Shown piece after piece: positions 25,351 through 32,722 of a stretch of DNA of 64,000 nucleotides; within the stretch, counting starts at the first letter, position 1, and each line of letters opens with the position of its first letter. A program made the translations under genes and the position numbers. The notes under the pieces are model-generated. The model was not told the DNA's origin. It saw only the letters and a program-made list of their open reading frames with translations, and ran no database searches. Origin of the DNA: Metarhizobium sp964253915 (GTDB taxonomy: Bacteria; Pseudomonadota; Alphaproteobacteria; Rhizobiales; Rhizobiaceae); assembly GCF_964253915.1 (NCBI RefSeq), contig NZ_CAXUSG020000002.1, forward strand, positions 434,001 through 498,000, written 5' to 3'.

Positions 25351-26004
25351 ATGACCAGCGAACAGATAGAAAAGCCGGGACGCAAACCACGCATCCGCGA
25401 TGCGGAAGCCACCAAGGCCCGCATCCTCGACGCGGCCAAAAAAGAATTTGCAAAGAACGGCTTAGGCGGAGCGCGCGTTGACGATATCGCCGAAAAGGCA
25501 AAGGCCAACAAGCGCATGATCTACCACTATTTCGAGAGCAAGGAAGGCCTGTTCCAGACCGTTCTCGAAGAGGTCTATCTCGACATTCGCAGCGCCGAGC
25601 AGAAACTGCATCTGGAGGATCTCGACCCCAAGGCGGCGCTGGAAAAACTCGTCCGTTTCACCTGGGAATACTACCTGAAGAACCCGGAATTCCTGACGCT
25701 GGTCAACAGCGAAAACCTGCACCGCGCCAAGCACCTGAAAAAATCGGAAATCGTCAAGGCATCGAGCCGCAAGCTTGTCAGCATGGTCACGGGCTTGCTC
25801 GAACGCGGCGTGAAGGAAGGCATTTTCCGCGAGGGCATCGACCCCGTCCAGCTCAACATCACGATTGCCGCGGTCGGATATTATTACCTGACCAACCGCT
25901 TCACCGGCTCGATCATCTATGAACGGGACCTGATGGCGAAAGATGCCCTTGAAGATCGCATCCGGTTCAACATCGAAACGATCATGCATCTCGTCTGCCG
26001 GTAA
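25351..26004 (+). CDS. TetR/AcrR-family transcriptional regulator, 217 aa
   Basis: N-terminal HTH (about residues 18-65): ATKARILDAAKKEFAKNG, then ARVDDIAEKAKANKRMIYHYF. The C-terminal ligand domain (WEYYLKNPEFLTLVNSENL, ITIAAVGYYYLTNRF) resembles the TetR_C group common in rhizobia. The start ATG at 25351 places the usual length before the HTH; the frame is open 75 bp upstream. Divergent from the sugar-transport operon. It is the most likely binder of the GTAACTA-NN-TAGTTAC palindromes (inference from location and repeat size). Confidence 0.92.
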   Translation: MTSEQIEKPGRKPRIRDAEATKARILDAAKKEFAKNGLGGARVDDIAEKAKANKRMIYHYFESKEGLFQTVLEEVYLDIRSAEQKLHLEDLDPKAALEKLVRFTWEYYLKNPEFLTLVNSENLHRAKHLKKSEIVKASSRKLVSMVTGLLERGVKEGIFREGIDPVQLNITIAAVGYYYLTNRFTGSIIYERDLMAKDALEDRIRFNIETIMHLVCR

Positions 26005-26020
26005 GTTCCGACTTGCATGT

Positions 26021-26716
26021 TTACCGGTCGCTGCCGTCGGCCAGAGCCTGCAGGCCGGCGATATCCCGCACCAGCAATTTCTGCCGCCCGCCCTCAACCA
26101 GGCCCTTGGATTCCCAAGCACTGAGGATGCGGGAAACGGTGTGCAGTGTCGTTCCGGTCATCTCGGCGATATCCTGCCGGGTGATGGGAAAATCGATGCG
26201 GACACCGGCCTCTTCCGTCCTGCCCGCCTGCCGGGTCAGCCGGAGCACGGTATGGGCGACCCGGCGCTCGACCTCCTCGGTGGAAATTTCGCGTATCCGC
26301 GTATGCGCCTCTTCGAGGCGCTGTCCGATGGTGTTGAGCGCGCTGACGGCGAGATAGGGGCTGCGGTCGATGAATCGCGGCCAGAGTTCGGTCGGCCAGC
26401 AGAGCGCCAGGCTTTCGATCACCGCAAGCGCCGTCCCCGGATAATCGCTTCGGCGCAACGCCTTGGCGAAGCCGAAAAGGTCACCCGGATGGACTACGCG
26501 AACAATGATCTGCTGGCCATTGGGGGTGACCTGCGTAACCTTGAGCCGACCGTTGATCAGCAGGAAAAAATGCGTCGCGGCAGCGCCCTGTTCGAAAAAG
26601 GCTTCACCCGGGCCGATCCGCTTGGCGACCGCCTGCCCCACGAGGACCTCCACATCGGAGTCCGGCATTTTCTCGAACATGGGGAAGGACTTGACGACGC
26701 TCTTGTCTATCTTCAA
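26021..26716 (-). CDS. Crp/Fnr-family regulator (Dnr/NnrR-like), 231 aa
   Basis: Cyclic-nucleotide-binding-fold sensor domain (about residues 10-120) and a C-terminal HTH (ITRQDIAEMTGTTLHTVSRILSAWE). It lacks the N-terminal cysteine cluster of oxygen-sensing FNR; its only cysteine is in LALCWPTE. This fits the Dnr/NnrR group, which responds to nitric oxide. The start is assigned to a TTG at 26716 with GGAG 5 nt upstream; the frame is open to 26785 without a better start. It is adjacent to nnrS and near three TTG-N8-CAA boxes. Confidence 0.85.
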   Translation of the reverse strand: MKIDKSVVKSFPMFEKMPDSDVEVLVGQAVAKRIGPGEAFFEQGAAATHFFLLINGRLKVTQVTPNGQQIIVRVVHPGDLFGFAKALRRSDYPGTALAVIESLALCWPTELWPRFIDRSPYLAVSALNTIGQRLEEAHTRIREISTEEVERRVAHTVLRLTRQAGRTEEAGVRIDFPITRQDIAEMTGTTLHTVSRILSAWESKGLVEGGRQKLLVRDIAGLQALADGSDR

Positions 26717-26797
26717 CGGAACTCCAACCTCCGATGCATGTTTATCGACCGGACGGCAGTTTACCAACTGTGGTCCTAGCGACAAGCCACCGGGAGA

Positions 26798-26890
26798 TTA
26801 TGCCGCGGCCATGATCGCCGTCATCAGTTCGTTGTTCCACTCGCCCTCCACCTTGAAATGGGCGACAACTCCCTTCTCGAAGGCCTCCAT
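26798..26890 (-). other. Possible remnant of a small BrnA-like or unknown protein, 30 aa
   Basis: The frame MEAFEKGVVAHFKVEGEWNN followed by ELMTAIMAAA and a stop reads like the tail of a real protein, and the ending resembles BrnA-type antitoxins (V-x-x-F-K-x-x-G-x-W...). The open frame extends upstream to 26992 without a convincing start. It lies in the Crp/Fnr-nnrS intergenic region. It could equally be chance coding in high-GC DNA. Confidence 0.2.
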
Positions 26891-26980
26891 GAGGTTGTGG
26901 TTGACATTTGGCGTAGATGCCCGGCCGCTCCAGCTCCCTTTGTGCTGGAGCAACATCGGCAAAGCAAGTTTGCGTTCTTT

Positions 26981-26994
26981 TTGACATTCCACAA
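26981..26994. promoter_or_regulatory. Crp/Fnr-type box upstream of nnrS
   Basis: TTGACATTCCACAA has the TTG-N8-CAA form of FNR/Dnr/NnrR sites. Its centre is about 60 bp upstream of the nnrS start at 27048. Confidence 0.55.
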
Positions 26995-27047
26995 AGAGGT
27001 GATGGCTTCCCTGCTTTTATTGTCTTCCGATGAAATGGAGACAAGAC

Positions 27048-28271
27048 ATGGGTAGTACCGACCAAATCGCCGCGCCACGGCGCAGAGCCGTTCCACGCGG
27101 ACTTTCCACCACGGGTCCAATCCTTTTTTCCTATGGATTTAGACCTTTTTTCCTCGGAGCGGCGGTCTGGGCCTGCGCTGCGATGTGCCTGTGGATCCTC
27201 GCATTGGCGGGACGACTTGAACTCGCCGAAGGCTACGGTGTCCATGCATGGCACCAGCATGAAATGCTCTTCGGTTTCGCCAGCGCCGTCCTGGCTGGAT
27301 TTCTGCTGACCGCCGTCCCCAACTGGACGGGAAGGCTTCCGGTTTCCGGCCGACCGCTCCTCCTGCTATTCTTGCTCTGGGTTGCCGGCCGGGCTGCCAT
27401 GCTTGCGCCGCAGCTGACAGGGAACCTGTGGGCGGCAGGCATCGATTCGATTTTCCTGCCGACACTGCTGTTCATCTGCGTCCGGGAAATCGTGGCGGGG
27501 AAAAAATGGGCGGACCTGAAGGTGGTCACCGGGCTGGGTGTCTTGTCGGCCGCAAACATCTGCTTTCACCTCGAGACCATTCTCAAGGGCGCACCTGATT
27601 TCAGCTCCCGATTTGCCATCGCGGCCTATATCGGCCTGGTGATCGTCGTCGGCGGCCGAATCCTGCCGAGCTTCACGCGCAACTGGTTGGCAAAACAAGG
27701 CGCAACACGCTTTCCGTCTCCCCATGGCCGGTTCGACACCGTCACCATCGCTGTCTCCGTCGCAGCCCTGTTCGCCTGGGCGGCAAACCCGGAAACACCG
27801 GTCACGGCACTGGCCGCCGCCGGCGCAGCAACACTGCAGGCCATCCGGCTATACCGCTGGCGTGGATGGGCGACGTTTGCCGAACCGATCGTCGCGATCC
27901 TGCACATTTCTTACCTTTTCGTCCCCCTCGGCTTCATGGCGATCGCGGCATCCGCCCGAGGGCTCTTGGACGGCCCTGCTGCCATGCATGTACTGACGAT
28001 CGGAACGGTGGCGACGATGATGCTGGCTGTGATGACGCGCGCCACCCGCGGCCACACGGGCCGTGAGTTGCATGCCTCGCCGATGACAAACCTGGCCTAT
28101 GCCGCAATCGTCGCCTGTGCGCTGGTGCGGCCGCTAACCTCGGCTTTCCCTGGCCATACGAGCCTTCTACATGCGCTCGCAGGGTTGACGTGGCTATTGG
28201 CCTTCGGCCTCTATCTCTGCGAATACGGGCCGATGCTGGTGAACAAACGACGTCAGCCAATCGGCAAATGA
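27048..28271 (+). CDS. nnrS: NnrS-family heme/copper membrane protein, 407 aa
   Basis: Polytopic inner-membrane protein, about 12 hydrophobic helices, of the NnrS family that protects against nitric-oxide-derived stress and accompanies denitrification genes. The N-terminal FSYGFRPFFLGAAVWA and VHAWHQHEMLFGFASAVLAGFLLTAVPNWTG are diagnostic, as are VVGGRILPSFTRNW and MTRATRGHTGREL. The ATG at 27048 has GGAG 7 nt upstream. A TTG-N8-CAA box lies upstream. Confidence 0.93.
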   Translation: MGSTDQIAAPRRRAVPRGLSTTGPILFSYGFRPFFLGAAVWACAAMCLWILALAGRLELAEGYGVHAWHQHEMLFGFASAVLAGFLLTAVPNWTGRLPVSGRPLLLLFLLWVAGRAAMLAPQLTGNLWAAGIDSIFLPTLLFICVREIVAGKKWADLKVVTGLGVLSAANICFHLETILKGAPDFSSRFAIAAYIGLVIVVGGRILPSFTRNWLAKQGATRFPSPHGRFDTVTIAVSVAALFAWAANPETPVTALAAAGAATLQAIRLYRWRGWATFAEPIVAILHISYLFVPLGFMAIAASARGLLDGPAAMHVLTIGTVATMMLAVMTRATRGHTGRELHASPMTNLAYAAIVACALVRPLTSAFPGHTSLLHALAGLTWLLAFGLYLCEYGPMLVNKRRQPIGK

Positions 28272-28375
28272 GAACAAGAAATTGGATGCCCCTGCTCAAT
28301 CAAAGACCGAGGCAAAGGCATCATCTTGCGCCTGCGATGTGGAAGCGGACTGGACACGGTTCGACGAAAAGAAGC

Positions 28376-28394
28376 CGGCCGCCCAGAGCGGCCG
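28376..28394 (-). terminator. Rho-independent terminator for the DUF2249-DUF59 operon
   Basis: Arms CGGCCGC and GCGGCCG (7 bp) around a CCAGA loop. On the minus strand the stem is followed by a TTCTTTT tract, 11 bp after the DUF59 stop. Confidence 0.6.
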
Positions 28395-28404
28395 TTCGCG
28401 GTTG

Positions 28405-28692
28405 TCATGCGTGCATCATGTCCGGCGTCCATGGGGGATCGTAGGTCAGTTCGACATCGACGATCTTCGCCAGGCCTTCCGACAAGGCACGCTCGCGGAC
28501 GGCATCCACAAGGAAACCAGCCACCGGGCAGCCGCGTGTCGTCGTCGTCATGCGAATGAGGAGATGATCGTCCGCAATCAGCTCCGCAGAATAGATGAGG
28601 CCGATGTCGACCACGCTTCGGCCGATCTCGGGATCGATGACATCGCGGAGCGCCGCGGCAATCCGCTCGGAGACAAGCCTTGCGGACATCAT
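28405..28692 (-). CDS. DUF59/MIP18-family metal-sulfur cluster assembly protein, 95 aa
   Basis: Small cytosolic protein of the DUF59 (SufT/PaaD-like) family. Features are LRDVIDPEIGRSVVDIGLIYSAEL and the conserved MTTTTRGCPVAGFLVDAV, whose cysteine is the family's reactive residue. The start ATG at 28692 overlaps the upstream DUF2249 stop by 4 bp. It may help metallocentre maturation of the NO-handling proteins encoded here (inference). Confidence 0.88.
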   Translation of the reverse strand: MMSARLVSERIAAALRDVIDPEIGRSVVDIGLIYSAELIADDHLLIRMTTTTRGCPVAGFLVDAVRERALSEGLAKIVDVELTYDPPWTPDMMHA

Positions 28693-29201
28693 GGCTTCGT
28701 CCCTCCGCGCCGGATCATCAGGCGAAACGCCGTTCCCGCCTTGTCGAAGTTGCCGACCCATTGGTGGCCACGTTTCACCAGTTCGGGAAACAGGAAAACC
28801 GGCTCGCGACTGAGGACCGCAAAGAGCACGGTCGCTTCCGGCATCGATTCGAGCGCCTGCAGGATCTTCACCATCGGCTGCGGCGGATCGAGATCGGTCA
28901 GATCCAGTTCCATGAACGGCTCCGGCCAGCTATCGGCGTCATCGGCATTTTCCGAAGCGAGAACCTCGGGGTTCTTTGGGAAGAAGCGGACTTCATAGTC
29001 ACCGCCATCCAACTCCGACAGTTCGTAGAGATATCCCCTGCGCTCCATCACTGAAAAGAGCGGCTGTGGCCTGAACGGCGCCAGCAACCGCAGCCCCTGC
29101 CCCGGCCCGAGACCGTCCACGGCAGTCATGATCTCGACGAAGGGTTCCACACCCGCCTGCAGCAGCGGACGGACATCCAGTTCCTTGTATTCAAAGCCCA
29201 T
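28689..29201 (-). CDS. DUF2249 protein with two tandem domains, 170 aa
   Basis: Two DUF2249 repeats: residues about 1-80 (YKELDVRPLLQAGVEPFVEIM, GQGLRLLAPFRPQPLFSVM) and about 95-168 (ELDLTDLDPPQPMVKILQAL, LREPVFLFPELVKRGHQW-like end). DUF2249 genes are common beside nor, nnrS and hemerythrin genes; the biochemical role is unknown to me. Tightly coupled to the DUF59 gene and 12 bp downstream of the membrane-protein gene. Confidence 0.85.
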   Translation of the reverse strand: MGFEYKELDVRPLLQAGVEPFVEIMTAVDGLGPGQGLRLLAPFRPQPLFSVMERRGYLYELSELDGGDYEVRFFPKNPEVLASENADDADSWPEPFMELDLTDLDPPQPMVKILQALESMPEATVLFAVLSREPVFLFPELVKRGHQWVGNFDKAGTAFRLMIRRGGTKP

Positions 29202-29213
29202 CGGCTCACTCCG

Positions 29214-30560
29214 TTAGATTTGATTGGCAAAGAGAAGATGCGGTCGCACGGCCCCCTGGGGAAGGCGGATATCGGCAGGGGCATAGCCCAGTCGCCGTGC
29301 GCGAACGAGTTCGATGGCCAGCCCGGCGACCGCTGCAAACTCCACCCAGGCGGCGAGGCGGAAAACGAGATCGGCGTTGCAAAGCAAGGCAGCAACACCC
29401 AGAAAAACGCCGAGGTGGTACAGAATGAACCAGCGGCGGCCGCGGCGCTCCTTGACCAGATCCTGCACCCGCGGCACGGCAACACGGCCCATCACCGGCC
29501 CATAGGCCTCAAGCCACGTCACGAAGGGAACGATCTTGTAGAGTTGCGCAAGCCCGAGTCCGGACAGCCAGCCCATGACAAGCGCATAGATCGCCGCCGG
29601 GCCGAAAGCGAATTTTCCCGTAAAAACCTGGCCGATGGCGATCATGACGACGGCAACGAGCAGATAAGCGAGGGAAGCGATGCCGGCGAGCGTGTTGAGT
29701 TCCAGCGCCTTGCGTCGCCGCGTCCGAACCATCCTCGATATATCCGAAAGATAGACGAACAGCGCCACGGCGAAGAATGCAATCGCGGTCCACTCCGCCG
29801 CCATATCCGCACCGGGATATATGGAGGCAAAGAATGGGCTCAGCCAGAGCATCAAAAGCCCCCCGACGAGGCTGACGATCAGGCGTCGCGTTGAAAAACC
29901 GCTCTCCGGCGCCAGCATGAACATGGAAAATAGCCGATAGCTGACGCCGACCGCCGTGATGCTCATCCAGCCGACGACACCGGAGAAAGCATGCACCGGC
30001 AGCCCCCGGACCAGCAGGTCGGCGCTCCATTCGGCGTTCAGCAATCCACTCAGGACGCTGGTGAACGCCGCGCCGAGAGCCATGGTAACGAGCAGGGAGA
30101 TGAGGCCTATCAGGACCAGCTTTCCGGAATGATCGACAACGGGCCGCGACAGGATCGTCGCGGCATAAGAAATGGCAAGGGCGCTGAAACCGGATGCGAG
30201 CAGAACCGCCCCAACCGGCATGATCTCGAGGTCGAACCCTGCCCGGCCGCCAAGCGACAGAAAGCCGGCGATCAGCGCCGCGAGGCCGAAGGCCAGCATG
30301 ACGAGGGCGGGCGCGGCCACGGACGCGAAGCAAGGCTTCGCCGCGGCCAGCACCGGAACGAATTGCAACAACGCACCGCAAAACAGCAACCCCAGCCAGC
30401 CGATCGCCAGAAGATGAACGACAACGAGCGTATCCGGTGCGCCCACATCTTCGGATGGAAAGCCGAAACCCGCCCCCATCGCCGCCACCGCCAATAGGAG
30501 GCAGAGGAGGGAGAGAGCGAAATACGACATTGTCCAACGCGAGATGGGAGCACCGGGCAT
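29214..30560 (-). CDS. Polytopic membrane protein related to NnrS/heme-copper oxidase subunit I, 448 aa
   Basis: About 12 transmembrane helices. Histidine-containing segments VHLLAIGWLGLLFCGALLQF, LPVHAFSGVVGWMSITAVG and LYKIVPFVTWLEAYG recall heme-ligating helices of NnrS and NorB/cbb3-type proteins, but the full oxidase pattern is not visible. The ATG at 30560 has AGGAGG 5 nt upstream. It is cotranscribed with the two-domain DUF2249 and DUF59 genes. It could carry heme and act in electron transfer or NO handling; function not established. Confidence 0.8.
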   Translation of the reverse strand: MPGAPISRWTMSYFALSLLCLLLAVAAMGAGFGFPSEDVGAPDTLVVVHLLAIGWLGLLFCGALLQFVPVLAAAKPCFASVAAPALVMLAFGLAALIAGFLSLGGRAGFDLEIMPVGAVLLASGFSALAISYAATILSRPVVDHSGKLVLIGLISLLVTMALGAAFTSVLSGLLNAEWSADLLVRGLPVHAFSGVVGWMSITAVGVSYRLFSMFMLAPESGFSTRRLIVSLVGGLLMLWLSPFFASIYPGADMAAEWTAIAFFAVALFVYLSDISRMVRTRRRKALELNTLAGIASLAYLLVAVVMIAIGQVFTGKFAFGPAAIYALVMGWLSGLGLAQLYKIVPFVTWLEAYGPVMGRVAVPRVQDLVKERRGRRWFILYHLGVFLGVAALLCNADLVFRLAAWVEFAAVAGLAIELVRARRLGYAPADIRLPQGAVRPHLLFANQI

Positions 30561-30624
30561 GATCGCCTCCTGAGAGCAATCCCGCCTTCCTCCGAATAGC
30601 GAAACGCTCCATCCTTCTGTTTTA

Positions 30625-30670
30625 AGCAATTCCGGACGCAAAACCGCTACGCACTTTTGCTGGAATTGCT
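30625..30670. repeat. Rhizobial-type palindromic intergenic repeat
   Basis: Nested inverted repeat: AGCAATTCC (30625-30633) with GGAATTGCT (30662-30670), and inside it GCAAAA (30638-30643) with TTTTGC (30655-30660). Elements of this sequence type recur in intergenic regions of rhizobial genomes. It abuts the stop codon of the small DUF2249 gene. Confidence 0.6.
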
Positions 30671-30937
30671 CTAGTGACCGCAGCAACACTCACAGCCGCT
30701 GCTCTCGGCCCTGGTGATTTGCACTTTCCAGACCTCGGGGCCTTGCTGCAGATAGGCCCAATCGAATTCATCCGGGAAACGGCTGGAAATCTGGTAATGC
30801 AGCGGCCGCGGGTCGTGATCGCTGGTGACATGCATCGCCGCCCCCGGCGTCAACGTCGCGAGCATGCCGAAGATGGATGGATGGCGTTGTGCAGGCGGGA
30901 TCACGCGCACGTCGATTTCGGGAATTGTGTCTGTCAT
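30671..30937 (-). CDS. Single-domain DUF2249 protein, 88 aa
   Basis: IPEIDVRVIPPAQRHPSIFGML, then LTPGAAMHVTSDHDPRPLHYQI and FDWAYLQQGPEVWKVQI are the DUF2249 core. The C-terminus ends in a cysteine/histidine cluster (CECCCGH), which could bind a metal. It is the first gene of the minus-strand block after the norD remnant, with a TTG-N8-CAA box about 125 bp upstream. Confidence 0.85.
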   Translation of the reverse strand: MTDTIPEIDVRVIPPAQRHPSIFGMLATLTPGAAMHVTSDHDPRPLHYQISSRFPDEFDWAYLQQGPEVWKVQITRAESSGCECCCGH

Positions 30938-31055
30938 CGTGGCTCCAGAGCTTGGAATTGGGTCCGAACGGCATGGTCCGTATCGGCAAGCCTACGAGCA
31001 ATCTGGACGACCGACATTGCTCCGGAACAAACTTCCGGCATTATCGGTCCGCACG

Positions 31056-31069
31056 TTGAGCAAGGGCAA
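31056..31069. promoter_or_regulatory. Candidate Crp/Fnr-type box upstream of the small DUF2249 gene
   Basis: TTGAGCAAGGGCAA fits TTG-N8-CAA. Its position, between the norD remnant and DUF2249 genes, fits a former or present NnrR-regulated promoter. The inner bases are less symmetric than in the other boxes. Confidence 0.4.
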
Positions 31070-31218
31070 AGAAAGAGGGGAAAGGACAGTCTGGTAGGTC
31101 GGTTGTGGACCCAAAAGGACGACCGATGACCGACGACATCATGGCGAAATACGGCAAGGCAAACAGGGCTCGAAGGTCCTCCACCCTCGAGCCCTGCGCG
31201 GCACGCCATTTTCCCCGT

Positions 31219-31541
31219 TCAGCGTGTCAGTCCCCGATAGATTGTCGGCAGGGCCCGGGGCAATTCGCCGATGTCGCCGACGATGGCGAAGCCGTTGCGG
31301 GCGAACATCGACGGCAGGTCGCTGCGCGCATCCTTGTCTACGGTGACGGCGAAGACCGAGGTTCCCTACCGCCGCACCTCCGCCATCGTCTTGCGCAAAT
31401 CCTCAAGCGCGAACCGACCTTCGTAGTGATCGATACCGCTCCGTCCGTCAGGATGAGCAGCAGCCGGCAACGATTGGTCTGCTTGGCGAGTTCCGCCGAA
31501 GTGTTGCGTATGGCAACACCGATCCGGGTAGCCGTCATCAC
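31219..31541 (-). pseudogene. norD: norD remnant (nitric oxide reductase activation protein, C-terminal fragment)
   Basis: Minus-strand translation gives AIRNTSAELAKQTNRCRLLL, then ILTDG, a frameshift, GIDHYEGRFALEDLRKTMAE and VRR, an in-frame TAG at 31366-31368, then GTSVFAVTVDKDARSDLPSM and the tail LPRALPTIYRGLTR before a TGA at 31219-31221. This is the C-terminal von Willebrand-like part of NorD, which activates the NorCB nitric oxide reductase. A second frameshift is likely near 31524. The N-terminal several hundred residues and norCBQ are missing. The gene is clearly dead. Confidence 0.8.
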
Positions 31542-31586
31542 CTAACTCTCTTTTTTTCTTCTAGCGCGCATCGCGACGCGGCTTCT

Positions 31587-31600
31587 TTGCGCCAGCGCAA
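31587..31600. promoter_or_regulatory. Perfect palindromic Crp/Fnr (NnrR-type) box
   Basis: TTGCGCCAGCGCAA has perfect 5-bp arms (TTGCG/CGCAA) around CCAG, centred about 56 bp upstream of the small membrane protein/nnrU pair. It is the best TTG-N8-CAA match in the window. Confidence 0.65.
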
Positions 31601-31649
31601 TGACAGACCACGACGGCTGGGAGAAAAATGGGGACAAAGGAGACAGATC

Positions 31650-31805
31650 ATGACAGATGCTCAATTCGGCCTCGTCGTAAGCACGCCGATCATCATCGGT
31701 TTTTCGGTGGCGTTGAACCGTATGGGTATCCTTCAGGCCTACAGTACGACGATCGCGGTTGCCGCCTCCGGCCTCGTCGCAGCCATTCTGTTCTTTCAGC
31801 AATAG
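31650..31805 (+). CDS. Small membrane protein upstream of nnrU, 51 aa
   Basis: MTDAQFGLVVSTPIIIGFSV opens a protein with two hydrophobic segments (about residues 9-22 and 30-49), ending AAILFFQQ. The ATG at 31650 follows AAGGAGA. It is 14 bp upstream of nnrU and behind the perfect TTGCG-N4-CGCAA box. I do not recognise the family. It may be a partner of NnrU or a relic of the lost nor operon. Confidence 0.65.
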   Translation: MTDAQFGLVVSTPIIIGFSVALNRMGILQAYSTTIAVAASGLVAAILFFQQ

Positions 31806-31819
31806 ACGCAGGGGAGACC

Positions 31820-32512
31820 ATGATCGGTCTATTCGCCGCCTTCATTCTTTTCGTCGCCCTGCACTCTGTGCCGGCGATCCCGGCGATCCGGACGCGCATC
31901 ATCGGCAGGGTGGGACGACCGGCGTATCTCGCCGGCTATTCGACGGTGTCGACAGCCCTGCTTGTCTGGCTGTTCTATGAAGCGCTCAACACAGACTATA
32001 TCGAGCTTTGGGCGACGGCGGCCTGGCAGGTGTCGGTAACCTTCATTCTTGCCCCGCTCGGCCTGTTTTTCGTCATTGCCGGGCTGATCAGCCCCAACCC
32101 CTTTTCGGTCAGCCTGCGGCAGGACGGGCATTCGCAAGGCGCCATCGTCAACATCACCCGCCATCCGGTGCTGTGGGGTTTCGTTTTCTGGGCTGCCGGC
32201 CATGTGCTTCCCAATGGCGACCTGCGTTCGTTGATTCTCTTCGGCGGGTTTGCTGTCTTTGCCGTGGGCGGCCTGGCCATGACCGAACGCCGGGCACGCA
32301 CAAAATTCCGGGCGGAATGGCCTGCCATCGCCAAAGGTTCCTCGGTCGTGCCGTTCCTGGCGATTTCGCGGCGACAACAGCCTTTCCGCATCGATGGCCC
32401 CATGCTTGTCGGCGCAATCGGCGCGGCATTGATATCGCTGTGGCTGCTCTACGGCGGCCATGCAGCGCTTGTCGGGGCAGATCCGCTCGCCACGCTTCAT
32501 TCGCTTCCGTAA
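31820..32512 (+). CDS. nnrU: NnrU family membrane protein, 230 aa
   Basis: Inner-membrane protein with six or so hydrophobic helices. NnrU-family marks are FILFVALHSVPAIPAIRTRI, the NITRHPVLWGFVFWAAGHVL segment and the C-terminal half FGGFAVFAVGGLAMTERRAR. NnrU is required for nitric oxide metabolism in denitrifying alphaproteobacteria; relatives are isoprene-modifying enzymes. The ATG at 31820 has GGGGAG before it. Co-operonic with the 51-aa gene. Confidence 0.9.
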   Translation: MIGLFAAFILFVALHSVPAIPAIRTRIIGRVGRPAYLAGYSTVSTALLVWLFYEALNTDYIELWATAAWQVSVTFILAPLGLFFVIAGLISPNPFSVSLRQDGHSQGAIVNITRHPVLWGFVFWAAGHVLPNGDLRSLILFGGFAVFAVGGLAMTERRARTKFRAEWPAIAKGSSVVPFLAISRRQQPFRIDGPMLVGAIGAALISLWLLYGGHAALVGADPLATLHSLP

Positions 32513-32700
32513 AGCCGGCACCACTGCTGCAGCCGGCAACCTTCCGCTTCCATTGACCCTGCATCCGTCAGCCCGATCACGTTCAGCGACATCATCGCGA
32601 GGACGACATTCCATGGGAAAACACTGCCAAAAAAAGGATCAAGGTGCCACGGAAATAGCCAACTGGCATGGTGTTCCATCCCGCCCCGGACCTTTGGAGT

Positions 32701-32715
32701 TGGCACGGAGTTTGC
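32701..32715 (+). promoter_or_regulatory. Candidate sigma-54 promoter (-24/-12)
   Basis: TGGCACG-GAGT-TTGC matches the sigma-54 consensus with exact spacing. The -12 element ends 8 bp before the ATG at 32723, so initiation would fall inside the annotated start and imply use of the ATGs at 32753 or 32756. Confidence 0.4.
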
Positions 32716-32722
32716 GTTTGAA

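Noticed and set aside
25998..26027. Inverted repeat CCGGTAA ... TTACCGG across the TetR and Crp/Fnr stop codons
   Set aside because: Long loop and no T-tract; too weak to call a terminator.
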